This document shows positions 45,630-57,800 of a DNA stretch of 64,000 bases, piece after piece. Position 1 is the first letter of the stretch, and each line of letters opens with the position of its first letter. The stretch is from the NCBI GenBank assembly GCA_021234535.1, contig CM037846.1:18555814-18619813 (forward strand). The letters run 5' to 3'. Made by a program: the position numbers and the translations under genes. The notes below the pieces were generated by a model. The model ran no database searches and was not told the DNA's origin. It saw only the letters and a program-made list of their open reading frames with translations. This DNA is from Stichopus chloronotus. Lineage: Eukaryota; Echinodermata; Holothuroidea; Aspidochirotida; Stichopodidae.

Positions 45630-46370
45630 TTCCACTACACATATCTGTGCTAATAAAACACAATCCTTGACCCAAACAAGATTTAAAGGGAAATAGGGCG
45701 TTTGTTTTTCAGAAAACATCCATATTTTTAAAAACAATGTTTGTCGGTGCAGAATGATAGATTATTCAAAATAAGGAAGGACAGTAGTCTTCTTTTCAAG
45801 AAATAAGTTTCTCTCGGATAGAAACCCAGTTATTTGTTGCTCAACACTAATTTGTTCACCCAAACTTTTCAAATTTCAAATAATGCATCTCCCGTTACTC
45901 ATCACATGCATAATGTTTTGAGAAGATGAAGCTTTGGCAGATATTTATTGATGAGACTGAATGGTTTAACAATGACTAAAGCTATTTCTTTTGTATGTCA
46001 TTTTGGTGTATTCTAAATGCCCTATTTCCCTTTAAGCCAATCAATGATCGTGATTTAGGATATAAGGTTATGTTTGACCTTGCAGCTGTGCATGCATGAA
46101 TCTATGCATGAAACTAATCTAGGGGTTAAGTTCACGCATATACCAGTGTCATTCCAACTTAATTTCCCAGATATGCAAATAGCAAAACCCAATTTCCATA
46201 TGGTCCAATTCTCAGCCGCTCATACGCGAACCTGTGATGAGAACAACTGGGTACCAAATGGGATGTATGGGACCACATTGATTTTGATGGGGCATTCCAA
46301 TGGTCCCATAACTTTTCCACTGAAATTGTCCAAATTCCATGTTGATTCCCATTGAAATTGAATGGGGTCA
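45630..46370. repeat. Tandem-duplicated 375-bp repeat, copy B, split by a TTAA MITE
   Basis: The left part is 45,630-45,686 and the right part 46,032 to about 46,370. It matches copy A in order. The two copies are directly repeated and adjacent, and each was hit by a different transposon. Confidence 0.72.
45687..46031 (+). mobile_element. TTAA-flanked MITE, family 1, copy 1
   Basis: 345 bp with inverted ends agggaaatagggc(g/a)ttt, flanked on both sides by TTAA (45,683-45,686 and 46,032-46,035). Copy A of the surrounding repeat provides the approximate empty site (agatttagcc). TTAA duplication is typical of piggyBac-type elements. The transposase source is not visible. It is non-coding. Confidence 0.82.
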
Positions 46371-46646
46371 CCTGACAGGATCCAATTACATCCCATTACA
46401 ATGCAACTGTATTCTCTGAAGAATTGATGAATTTTGACTCAAAAAAACTGAACGTAACACTAAGTCAGTACACAGCTGTAAGCCACATTTGCGAGCCTGC
46501 GAGGGAGTGAATGCTTCAAATGGTCACCCAAAACAGTTTTATGAGTAATCCTATGGTTAAGATGCACTTCCATATCATTTAGTTGTAATGAAAGTACTGT
46601 ATGAGATATTTTCGCTGATTTGGGGGCATTCTGTAGAACAGATTAA

Positions 46647-46895
46647 AGGCTGTATTGCATCACCCTAAGCTACATTTTTACCTCCCTGAAAGGAAATTTC
46701 TCAACTGGTTCTAAGTTACAGTACTCTAAGACTGACAGCAAATTCGAAAGATGCAGAGCAGCTCATATTACACAGCGTACACAGGGATCCATTGTTTTGA
46801 TTACACATGTGGAGGAATGTAAGACAGGCTGAGGGAGGGACTAGAGGTAGGTGGTTGGGAGAATTGCAACTGTCTGGGGTGATGCATTACAGCCT
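46647..46895. mobile_element. TTAA-flanked MITE, family 2
   Basis: 249 bp with inverted ends aggctgta(t/a)tgcatcaccc and flanking TTAA (46,643-46,646 and 46,896-46,899). It is different in sequence from family 1 but has the same target preference. It is non-coding. Confidence 0.82.
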
Positions 46896-46899
46896 TTAA

Positions 46900-49800
46900 A
46901 TGGGTTAAAAATTTGTGTTAGCAGCACGAGGACTGTGGTGTGGATGAAATGCACAGCCCTGTTAAAGGGATAACCGGGCAGTAGATACATTCAGAGCCAT
47001 ATAAATTTGGTAAGACCAACTATATGTATCTGGATTCTAGGAAGAGATCAGCAGGGGACTTGCACTCTGTATTTGTATAGCAGAGCCTACTTAACCCTGT
47101 AAAATGAAACACTAGGCTAGTCCCCATAAGCTCTTACATTGTTATTGTTAGGCTAGGTGTGACGAAAGGCCCAAGACCAACTCTCTGGGGGTTACTGTGG
47201 CATAGATGTATAAAACTTTGCACATCTAACACACTAAAAGCCTTGGAATTTCTAGCTGCTGGAAATTCAAAATCCCTATGATTTATGAATGAAATAATCT
47301 TGTTTTAGCAAGTCTGAAGTTTCATTCTACTACAATTTCACCCAATCTGGTAGGAACTGCACCTCAAAATCTGTTATTTTAACCAACATTTGCTTGAGTT
47401 AACACAAATGAGTTAACACAAATGGGTTTAAGAATGCACTGGATAAGTACTTTAGGATCTGTAACCGGGTTTCATTTTTGTCACCTTTTTTCAGGGTCCT
47501 TGACGGGGACTTAATTGTCCCTCCTGATCCTTTTTTTAAACTAAACTAAACTATACGATGTACACCTGACAAACACCAAATGCACACCTTACTAACATTT
47601 GCATGACAATCATTACACAAAGAGTGTCCTTTTAGTTTTAAACAAATCCTGTGTGAAAATCAACGGCAGTTACTTGTAAAAAAGCTGGAAACGAAAATAG
47701 TCATGAAAAAATCCAGTGAATGGTCAAAATCATGACGTGGAAATTTGTAACATTAGGCAGCAACTGCAAATACTGTGAAATACTGTACCTAGGATGCTTT
47801 ACGCGTAGCCTACCTCTGCTGCGCAAATGCAGCCCCGTATTTGAAAATAAGGCAAGGGTGGTGAACTAAACAGTGTTTCAGCTTACTTTTCAGTCACTAC
47901 AACATATGATACTTAAAACTTTGTCAAGCTGCTTACACCATTGCATTGTCGAGGTTATTTTGTAGGGGTGCGCGAAGCCACGGTTTGGCAGTGCGCGAAG
48001 TTTTATGTATTTACTTATATACTGTGTATACATTCGATAGGCCTACATTTTTCTTTCTTCTCCTTCACATTCAGGAAAATTTCCTGCACCTATCGAATCA
48101 GTGATATCTAGTCGAAAGCCTACGCATATCCTCTACTATGTTAATAAATAGTGCATCAATGGGAAGAAAACAAAAGAAATCCAATCAAATGCAAAAGTAC
48201 GAGTTATCTCACTGCCGTCACTATTTGTACCTGATCCACGAAAAACGTTTTAGGGATTGACAAGACAGCTGTAACAGATTGGTTGAAAAAAAATTCTGGT
48301 AGTTCATCTGGGAATACTAAACGATTGATAAGATTGCATCCTTCTGAGTTACCTGTAAGATAAACGGCGAAAGAGTTCGGATTCGGAATTGATCGCCAAA
48401 TCGCAATTTCCTTTGAAGGTCGTCACAAAGTAATCACTTAGACTTACAGAGTTTTAATACTTGAGTCAAAGCAAGGCTTCAGTTTAAAACAGTGAGGAAA
48501 GGTCCCTATATGCCTATATTTTTAAATAGCGCCGCGAATTTTGAAAGTTTTCGGTGGACACAGGATGAAAAGACGAACGGTTAGAAAGCTAAACTGCCAA
48601 TGTGATCGTAATCAAATACCCTTTTCCCCCTTTTGTGTGCCTAAAGTAGTTCTAGGAGAAACTAGAATATATCAATACGTGATCAGTTCTGGAGCTACAA
48701 TGTCCCAACTTGCACAATCAGCTGTCTGTCCTAAAAATCTTCTTGTTCAATAGTTAAACAAGGGGTGATCCACTGTTTCAGAAGGAGAAACTACAATTTT
48801 ATTAACCAACCTAACAGGTCACAGAGGAAACTTTTGATGCAATCCTGCAACAACACAGACTTGCAGAAATTATGGTAGAAAGTGTGACTTTTCTTGTAAA
48901 TAAATGTTAGTTCATATATTACATATAATATGCAACATATTAAGTTTTCAATATTACCAAACAAGGGCTTTGCAAGGGGCACATAAGACACCACTTGGGG
49001 CCATGTGGTCACTCCTATAGTTACACATTTTTCTCTTATCATAAAGTCATGATTATGATACAAAATATTGATACCTGTACCCACATCTGAAACATAAGTA
49101 TGTCAATCTGCAGTATTGGTCCCTGTCATGTCAGCAAGCTACAGCCATTATTTTTCAGCAACAATAATAAAACTCATGTCATTCATTGGTTAACACAGTA
49201 TGTCATATTTGCAACTCAGTCATGGTTCTAACAAAGGACAAGCTACAGCAGTTCTCAAATAACGGTGAATACCACTGGGTCGGTGAATTGTGTGGTTGAG
49301 GAACTTGAGGATGTAGAAACACTTCACAAACGCCCAAAACTTAAGTTCCTTTTCCTTCTACAGTCATTAAACCAATGTCAAGTGTAATGATAGAATCAGA
49401 GCAAACAAAGACACAAAAACAGGTTTCAAACTTGAAAATCATAAATAGTTTCATAGTTTATTGGAAAAGGTACTTAATGTACAAAAAGAAAATTGAGGAG
49501 ATCATAAATGTAAACAGAGATGCTTTTATTTATGGTGAGGTCAAATTATGCTGCCTTTAGCAAATGATGATTTGTTTGCTATTGCTTAGAGGATTACATT
49601 ACATTTCTCATGCATTAAACCAATAGCACACACAGATAAATTAAAGTTACTGGGTTGAATTCTTTCTAGAATAATATTCTGAAAAGCATTTCAGGAAGAT
49701 GCCTCTCTGAACAGCATTACTTTTGGATAAAATAAACTGATCTTGCAAAAAAAAAAATGATACCAAATTTGATAAAAAAAAATTGTTTTGTTGGTGGTCA

Positions 49801-51549
49801 CCCAACATGAGGTTGTGATATATAAACCACATGGTTCTTCATGAATGGCTCTTTTCTAATTATGTGATATCATTTTGGTTGTTTAATTGCTTAATTTTGC
49901 AGCAAAACAATTTGTTTATGCAGTACTGATATGCAGCAACATCATGAAAAATGTCATTTCATTCATCGGTGTGGCTCTTTCATTGATATTACAGTCCTGA
50001 CTTGATAACAACTTGTAGACATGAAAGTTTCCAAGTACTAATAAAACACAAACTAAAAATGATGGCAATGAGTTCAGTATAAGACCAATGACAATTAATT
50101 TGAATATTTAATACAAGAAATAACCATAGCTTTGTTATAATGCTACTTGTTAAATCATTCGTTACCATGATAACCACAGAGAAATGACAGATGTCTTGTC
50201 TAAATGCAAGCCATATCAAGTTCATTGAAACATTATTTACACAATGATGAAATTCCCTGACGATAAGTAAGGATCATTTATTCAAAGGTCACTGACATAT
50301 TCTCATTTTGTCTCACAATTTGTGACAATGTCACTTTTGGAGGGATACCTCATGACTATTCATGATACAATACCTTACGTCAGCTAATTCTCACATAACA
50401 TCATACATGTTTATGCCTTCTCGAGAGGAACATACACTAACCATTACGGTATTTCTAGATATCACGTCATGTTCTATCATGCAGAAAAGTTCTTCTCGAG
50501 ATATGATTTAAGCACATTATGTGTATTTAGTGAGGACTAGTTGCTTACATGTGCTCAAAGCAGGAAAAACAAAAATTGAGGTATTTGCCTCTGGTTGTTA
50601 GGTAGATATGTCATGTGATACAGATATGAATATGCATGGTCATAAAGATGTATCAACCCAAGGGTGGATCTAGAGGGGGTGGTGCCATGGGTGCCTGTCC
50701 ATCCCCCTCAAAAAAAAAAAAAAATTTGAAAACTCTTTCACATACTTTTAAACACACCCTGGTGTACCATGGATTTGAGATGATAATATTCTCAAAACAG
50801 GAAATGTTTTATTTTCATAGGTCCAATCAATATTGATAACAATGATATGCAAGAACAAGCATTCCTATTCACCAAGCAAGAAAATGAATTTCACTTTTAC
50901 AGCTTCTAGTGCTCTCTCTCTCTCTCATTTGACCTTTGACATGATACCATAGTAACATGATTACCAGTAAACATAAACGAGCCTGTAGCTACTTAGAAAG
51001 TGGTCTATCACCAGTCATGTACGTAATTCACCTAACTATGCAGGTTTTCATGTATTTCATGTTTCAATGTTACGTCATCAATAACACACAACAGTCACAA
51101 AATTCCATTCATATATGTTACCAGCAGTTAAGGTATGTCACAAGCTATACTACCCTATTGTATGGGGGTAGTTTTATCATTTCTTGATGCTACACCACCA
51201 CAGTAGTTGTTTTTGTCGTATGTTTCTTGGAGCTACGCCGCCACAGTAGTTTTTTTTTTCCTAGGTGAGAAAACATTCAACAATCTAGCAGCTAGTCTAA
51301 ATCATAAGGTATGCCATCCTTTTGTGGAGAAGAGTTTATCTGTGTACTCCTTTGAGGTGCACCACTGCAGTAGTCTTCCCTTTGTGGGCTACATTTCTTT
51401 CAACCATCTGTCCGCATCTCAACTTAAACTGATTCTCGGCAAATCTTTCCTCAGTTTTCTAATGGAGGGGAGGACTTATTGCTGCCATGCTCATTGGTTC
51501 TATCCAAGAATACTATCTGCATTCATTCTCACTGATCAGCTATCCACTT
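46900..51549. other. Intergenic region with no recognised gene
   Basis: Short open frames only. Present are ttaaagggataaccgggc at about 46,972 (perhaps the end of another TTAA element), a TA/CG-rich segment near 47,950-48,000 with two gtgcgcgaag motifs like those in the units 2 and 3 insertion, an A14-class run near 50,710-50,723 and a (TC)n run at 50,912-50,926. Confidence 0.5.
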
Positions 51550-51775
51550 CAGGTCCATTGACTGATAGCTCCTGATCGACACATGGACCAATGGCTCTTA
51601 ATTGACCTATGGAATAATGGCTCCGAGTTGATCCATGGACTAAAATCTTCTAACTGACTCATGGACCAATGGCTCTTGATCGACCCATGGACTGATACAG
51701 TAGCTCTTAATTGACCATTGACTAGTGGTTTCAAATGGACATATGGACTGATGGTTCCTAATTGACCCATTTGAG
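51550..51775. repeat. Degenerate minisatellite of about 26-bp units
   Basis: Seven to eight units of roughly attgacccatggactaatggctctta, just downstream (in gene orientation) of the last WDR12 codon, so probably in or near its 3' UTR. Longer open frames on the minus strand here are repeat by-products. Confidence 0.75.
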
Positions 51776-51837
51776 GACACCAACAGATCCTTTCTGGTCC
51801 ATTTCTGCTGATGAATTGTCATCTGTCTGTCCTCTAG

Positions 51838-54800
51838 TTACCTTTCCATCGCATCGCAGTCTTCACTGGGACTCAGCCTAACACCGCCCGATGAAAATAT
51901 GTGAAGGTTGTTATCAGCTGCTCCACATAAAAGAAGCTGGGAGAGAAACAAAGCACAAAAAGTATGAAGGTAGATGTTTGTCAAAAGGAATGCAAACCAG
52001 GCATTTTTCAATTTCGTACGATGATTTTTTGTGGAATATTTATTTGCAGATGTCCAAAACAACCAGAATTTTGTGCACAGACTATCTGGCTTCTGTCGGC
52101 AAACAAAGGTTGACATGTGAGTAGCAGCTCCTATAGTAGTGCTATACCTCTGTGTGATCAGATATGTTGAGCCCCCCCATCTACGGTACCTGAGAGTAAT
52201 GACACTGGATCAGGTATAACACTCAGTCTAGAAAATAAATTTTAAAACTAGTCTTACATCATCAGCAAACCAGGCAAGCTACTTACGATACGTAATGGTA
52301 GCTACAATACAATGGATCTCATTGGTTTGATGATCAGTCAGGAATACTAAATCATTTGTAAACAGTACATAACATGAGAATTATCACTCAAATTTCTCAC
52401 ATAATCAAGAATACAAATAAAAGTAAATGTTTTCACAATGTGTACATAATGCTTGCACTTGTATATTAGATGAATTACCGATACAGATCCTTTGATGCCA
52501 TACGATACGGGCAAAAAAGAAAACTAAAACAAAGAGGAGATTTAAGCTACGTAACTAGAATAGTCTGTTACATAACTTACACGATACTTAAAAGTGTTGC
52601 ATGAGAATGCAAAAATTTAAAACCTATTTCATGCACAAATGTTTAGTTCGTCTCCTAATTATACCATTACACAATGTGGGAAAATCAATAGGTTTCAGGT
52701 GATAAATTTTGCCATGTGACTTCAGATTCTGATAACACAACGACAAAGAAAGTGTGAAATATGATAATGTAGTGGTGAACAGAATTCATTTAACTTAACT
52801 GTGCAATTTTTTGAACAAGCCAATGGGAAGCACACTAGCAATATTCAGTTGGTTATGTTGTATGAGACAGTGACAGAACTACAGCATTTTACACATGACT
52901 ACAGTGAAAGGAATCCAGATACATCTTTGGAATTGTTGGAATGCTTGTTCAGTACTTTACTCTTAAATTCATTCACTTCCCAAAATTTACAACATTTTTG
53001 TGCCAAAAGCACAGATAAAAAGAACCAAATCAAAGAAATCTTGACCATCTTATATCTCAGAGTTACAAGTTGCACAATAGTTGTTGTGTCAAATGTTAAA
53101 TTTTGTCGTTATTTTGTAAAATAACCAGATCAATTGCAGTAATTTTTCTAACACCAACGTCAGTCCCCTTATCATTTCCTCATATTTCTATTGGACATGA
53201 TGCATGCCACTGATACAGGCTACTCCCAGTAAAGTATCTTCTGTCTTGCAACATTTAGAAGTTTCAAAGTTTTTGAAATTTTCTAAGCATTAAATTTCTT
53301 TTCTCAATCCATTATTTGGCTTTTTGCATGCCCCACAATAGTTGTTGACACCTAAAATGAAATGACAAAACTAGATGTGCATACCTCAGAAATAGACCAG
53401 TCAACTGCCAAGACTTTATCTTTGATACCGGACATATCGTACAAGGGAGCCTTTGGACTGTTGGGAAAATAAAAAAGACTCATTTGAATTCAAGTGATGA
53501 TGATATCAACGTACCAAGAATTGAAAAATGACTCTCTGCAAAACGCTCGAAAAAGTTGAAAGACCATCTCTTCTTTGACAAGGAAATCAAGATCTTTGTT
53601 TAATAACTAGCGACGACACCATCCAAGATCAAATGGGAAAAGGACCGGGGTAGAGAAAATGTATTCCAAGCGCAGTTTAAACAAAGACAAAAAAATGGCT
53701 TAAGAATAAATTACACAAGAAAATGACATCTATTGCAACTGTTCAGTTGACAACAGAGGGTGATTTTACGCATTTTTTACGCATAACGAGCAATTTCCAC
53801 TGTTTACGATACAGAGCTATTTAGAGATTCAAAGATGCCACACAAAATGACCAATTGCAAGACTGCATTAATGTGCTCAATCAAAGACTAAAGATCGGTA
53901 TTGTACACATGACTAGATCAAGACAGCAATATCAAAAAAATCTTGAGAAAGTAATTTCTACAAAAAAAATGGATAATTTGTAACTTATCAATCTATAATT
54001 AAGCACTGACCACCACCCGTTCACCAAACAACAAAAGAAAAGGCAGAAAAATGAAAGTTGTGCAACATGCATACACAATAACCAATAAACAAACTCATGA
54101 AATAATTACTATGAACACTTGTATTTTATCATGAGATAATATGTTCATGAAACTCAATCATTAATTTTCTTTCTAATGATTCTTTCAAGTAAAGTTGGGA
54201 ATAAATAATAGGGACTCCCTGCAAGTCATGAAACTCCGACACTGACCTTCTCATGTCCCACATTTTAATTTGTTTATCGTAACCACCAGAAAGGAGATGG
54301 TGTTGGTTGTCTGGAGACCAGCAGACAGAGGACACCCACCCAGAATGATGGGTCAGGGAGGAGTGGACCACAGAGCCTTCTTTGGCTCTGGGATCCCAAA
54401 GTCGAATGTGTCTATCGACGCTGCCAGATGCTAAAAGTTTACTCAGAGGAGAGTAAGAAATGCTGAGGAAGGCTTTAGTACCAGTCTGTAGAAAAATAAA
54501 ATAATTGAGAAGCTAATGACTTCTACTCAGGTCATTTTCCACAGTGATACGTAAATAGTGGAAAAAAATTCAGGTTGGATGTGACAGGTGCCTCCAGAAT
54601 TCTCTCTTTCCAATACAGAGCTTTCTTTCCAGAAAGTTCTAAAACCAATACAAGGTGTGACAATGAGTGGAATGAAAACCATATTAAGAAAAGTAGTCCC
54701 TAGAAGTCCTACATGCTCATACAAATAATTTAGATGGCAAACTTGATGCGTGTATAAGTCTGCAGGACACCGTTGCCTTAATTTAATTTATCGGTCAACT

Positions 54801-57800
54801 TGTATCATGTCCACTCACAGTTCTACATTTCAATGATCAAGAAAAATCTGCCAAGTTTATACCATACTTGCATTCTTACAAAAATCTCCTTCCTCCTCCG
54901 TCATTGTTTCCCCAAAATGACAAATACCAGCATTTTCAGTGTGTGATTTTTAACTTACAAAGAGAAGTGACAGTTTCAAATAAATTCATCCAGATAAAGT
55001 ACACACAAAAAAAAAATTCAACACAAACTTCACAAACACAAAAACCAGATGGCAAGATTACAGACCAGTGACGACGTGTGGGTTGCCGTGGTAACATCCC
55101 ATATGTTCATTGTGTGGTCCCATGATGCACTGCATACTTCGTTTTCACTCAACCACAGCACTGAAGAGACGGCTTCTTTATGGCCTTCCAGAGTAATGAG
55201 TGGTGTCTGTTCAGAAGATAAAAGTATGTCACAAATGGTAAGAAAAAAACATTAAAAAATGATAAGACTTAATCTTTGACAATGCATACAGGAAAATACA
55301 AATGTTGTAAAAAAGTAATGCAGATGAAGAATTAATTAAACAAATATTTATGTTGTATCTCTTCCATATGCATCGACAACAGCAATAATGTGCGTGCATG
55401 AGCTGTTCCAACATGTTCTGGTTTACTATTTAATGTTCCACCTCATGCAATATGACTGACTTCCAATCATGCTGTACAAAAAACACACTTTAATATTCAA
55501 CAAAAGTTTGGGATAATCATCTCCCATACAGTATGTACAGTACTAACATATGACAAATGCCATGATGGGGTAGGAAGAATGTAATTGGAAATGGCATTTA
55601 TTTGGTGTTTTGTTTATTGATTGTTGACTGTAATCAGTATAACTAAAAGATGTATGCAAAGAGGCTAGCCTACTCTCAATCATATGTGTAGGTGGGTAGG
55701 GTGGGGAGAGGTTGGTAGGGTGGGGAGAGGTTGGTAGGGTAGGGAGGGGTTGGTAGGGAGGGAAGAGGTTGGTAGGGTAGGGAGGGGTTAGTAGAGTGGG
55801 GAGAGGTTGATAGGGTGGGGAGAGGTTGATAGGGTGGGGAGAGTTTGCTACGGTGGGGAGAGTTTGCTAGGGTGGGGAGAGTTTGCTAGGGTGGGGAGAG
55901 TTTGCTAGGGTGGGGAGAGTTTGCTAGGGTGGGGAGAGTTTGCTAGGGTGGGGGGTGTTTAGGGACAATGTTATTGGGAATGTATCTACTTAAAGGTACT
56001 GATTGTACTCTTTTCTGTAGCTAGGGTTTGGGGTTTTTTTGAAGGAGTGGTCTTGGTTGTTCAGCTCATAATGGTTTTAAGTTCACTCCCATCCACAATA
56101 ATGCTACAATGTTCCTTCTGTCTGTATAATTTTGAGAATGTGCAAAAACAAATGAATGAATGGATGAACGAATGAATGAACGTCCAAGCTTCCATTCTTG
56201 AGATAAGGTGCTTATAATGTTTTCACACAACTTGACCTGTTTTACCCTCAAATGACTCTTGACCTTCACCAAAAATAATAAAGCACTCCTGTGCTTATTA
56301 TGGTCCATCAAAATATCATATACACATATATAGAAGAGTGCAAGCCTGTGTGTTTGAGACATTGTGTCTATACAGTTTTAATATTTTACATCAGACGAAC
56401 TTTGAACTCAGATATAAAAAACAACAGAACTCCTGTATTCAATGGGGTTCAAAGAGATACCAGATATATGAACAGTTCAAGCTATTATTCTTTGGGTGGT
56501 TGGCAGACAATTACACCCTGGACAAATACCACTGGACAAATACCCCTGGTCTACCACAAGCTGATATAACACCCACCAGGCTACTGCTGGCTGAAAAAAC
56601 ATCCACTAGGCTACCACCAGCTGATACAACACCCACTAGGCTACCACCGGCTTAAATAACACCCACTAGGCTACCACCAGTTGAAATAGCACCCATTAGG
56701 GAGGTACTTTGTCTGAACAGGTGATAAAGAGCTTGCAAAATATTCAGATTTTGAACTTTGCTTGCCTCAGATGACCTGTGACCTCAAACAAAAGGAATAT
56801 GGTTCATACACATACCAGATATGAGATCAGTTCAAGTTTCCCTTTTTGAGATATAGTGTTTACAAGTTAGGCGTCACATACACACACACACACATATCAT
56901 CATGACTGAAATAGGTTACCACTATCATAAAAAACAAAATGCAAAGAAAACATGGAGAAAAACAATGAAGAAAATACAGAAGAAAATACAAAGTAAGCAA
57001 AATATTCAATTTGCAGATATTTCACAATGACGAGAAAGGGATCAAAAGTTACCCTTGTGGTTGGTTTGGGGGTCTCAGTTTTGGCCTTCTTCCGTTCTTG
57101 CTCACTTCCTTCTGAGGAATTCTCTTCAATTTCTGTTGATTTACAGGGAAATGGAGTGTTTAGAATATACCAAGATGACATACAGAGAAAAAAGCTTTAA
57201 TCATTGTTAAACCATTCACTCTCTTCAATAAACATTTTATGTGCAAAACTTTCTCTCCTCAAAACATTATGCATGCCCTGAGTAACGGAGGATGCATCAT
57301 TTGAATTTTGAAAAGTTTGAGTGAACAAATTATTGCTGAGCAACAAATGACTGAATTTCTGTCTATGAGAAACTTATTTCCTTCAAAAGAAGGCTACTGT
57401 GCTTCCTTGTTTTGAATAATCTGTTATTCCATGTCCACAAACATTGGTTTTAAAAATATGGTTGTTTTCTGTGAAACAAATGCCTTATTTACCTTTAAGA
57501 AGGTACCTCACAAAGTAACAAAGTAAACTTTCAATTTGCTGAACGAAGTAACAGTTTGACATAAACACTTCTGAAGTACTAAAATTGAGGAGAGCAGCAA
57601 AGTTAATACATTCAATCAAGGTAATAAAAAAAAACTGAAAAATAAAACATTTCTTTCATGATCTTTTTGTTATTAGTCTCCACAGTTTTTAAGTTATGAT
57701 GATATGTGTTGAATATTCATAAGTTTCAGCTGAACTTGTAGACTCAAATCAAATATTGGTTACTAATGGAAGGTATCCCATCAGTTTAGGCTTTACCACA

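Noticed and set aside
56551..56700. Regular 30-bp repeats as a possible CRISPR array
   Set aside because: The units are contiguous with no spacers, and the context is an animal gene intron.
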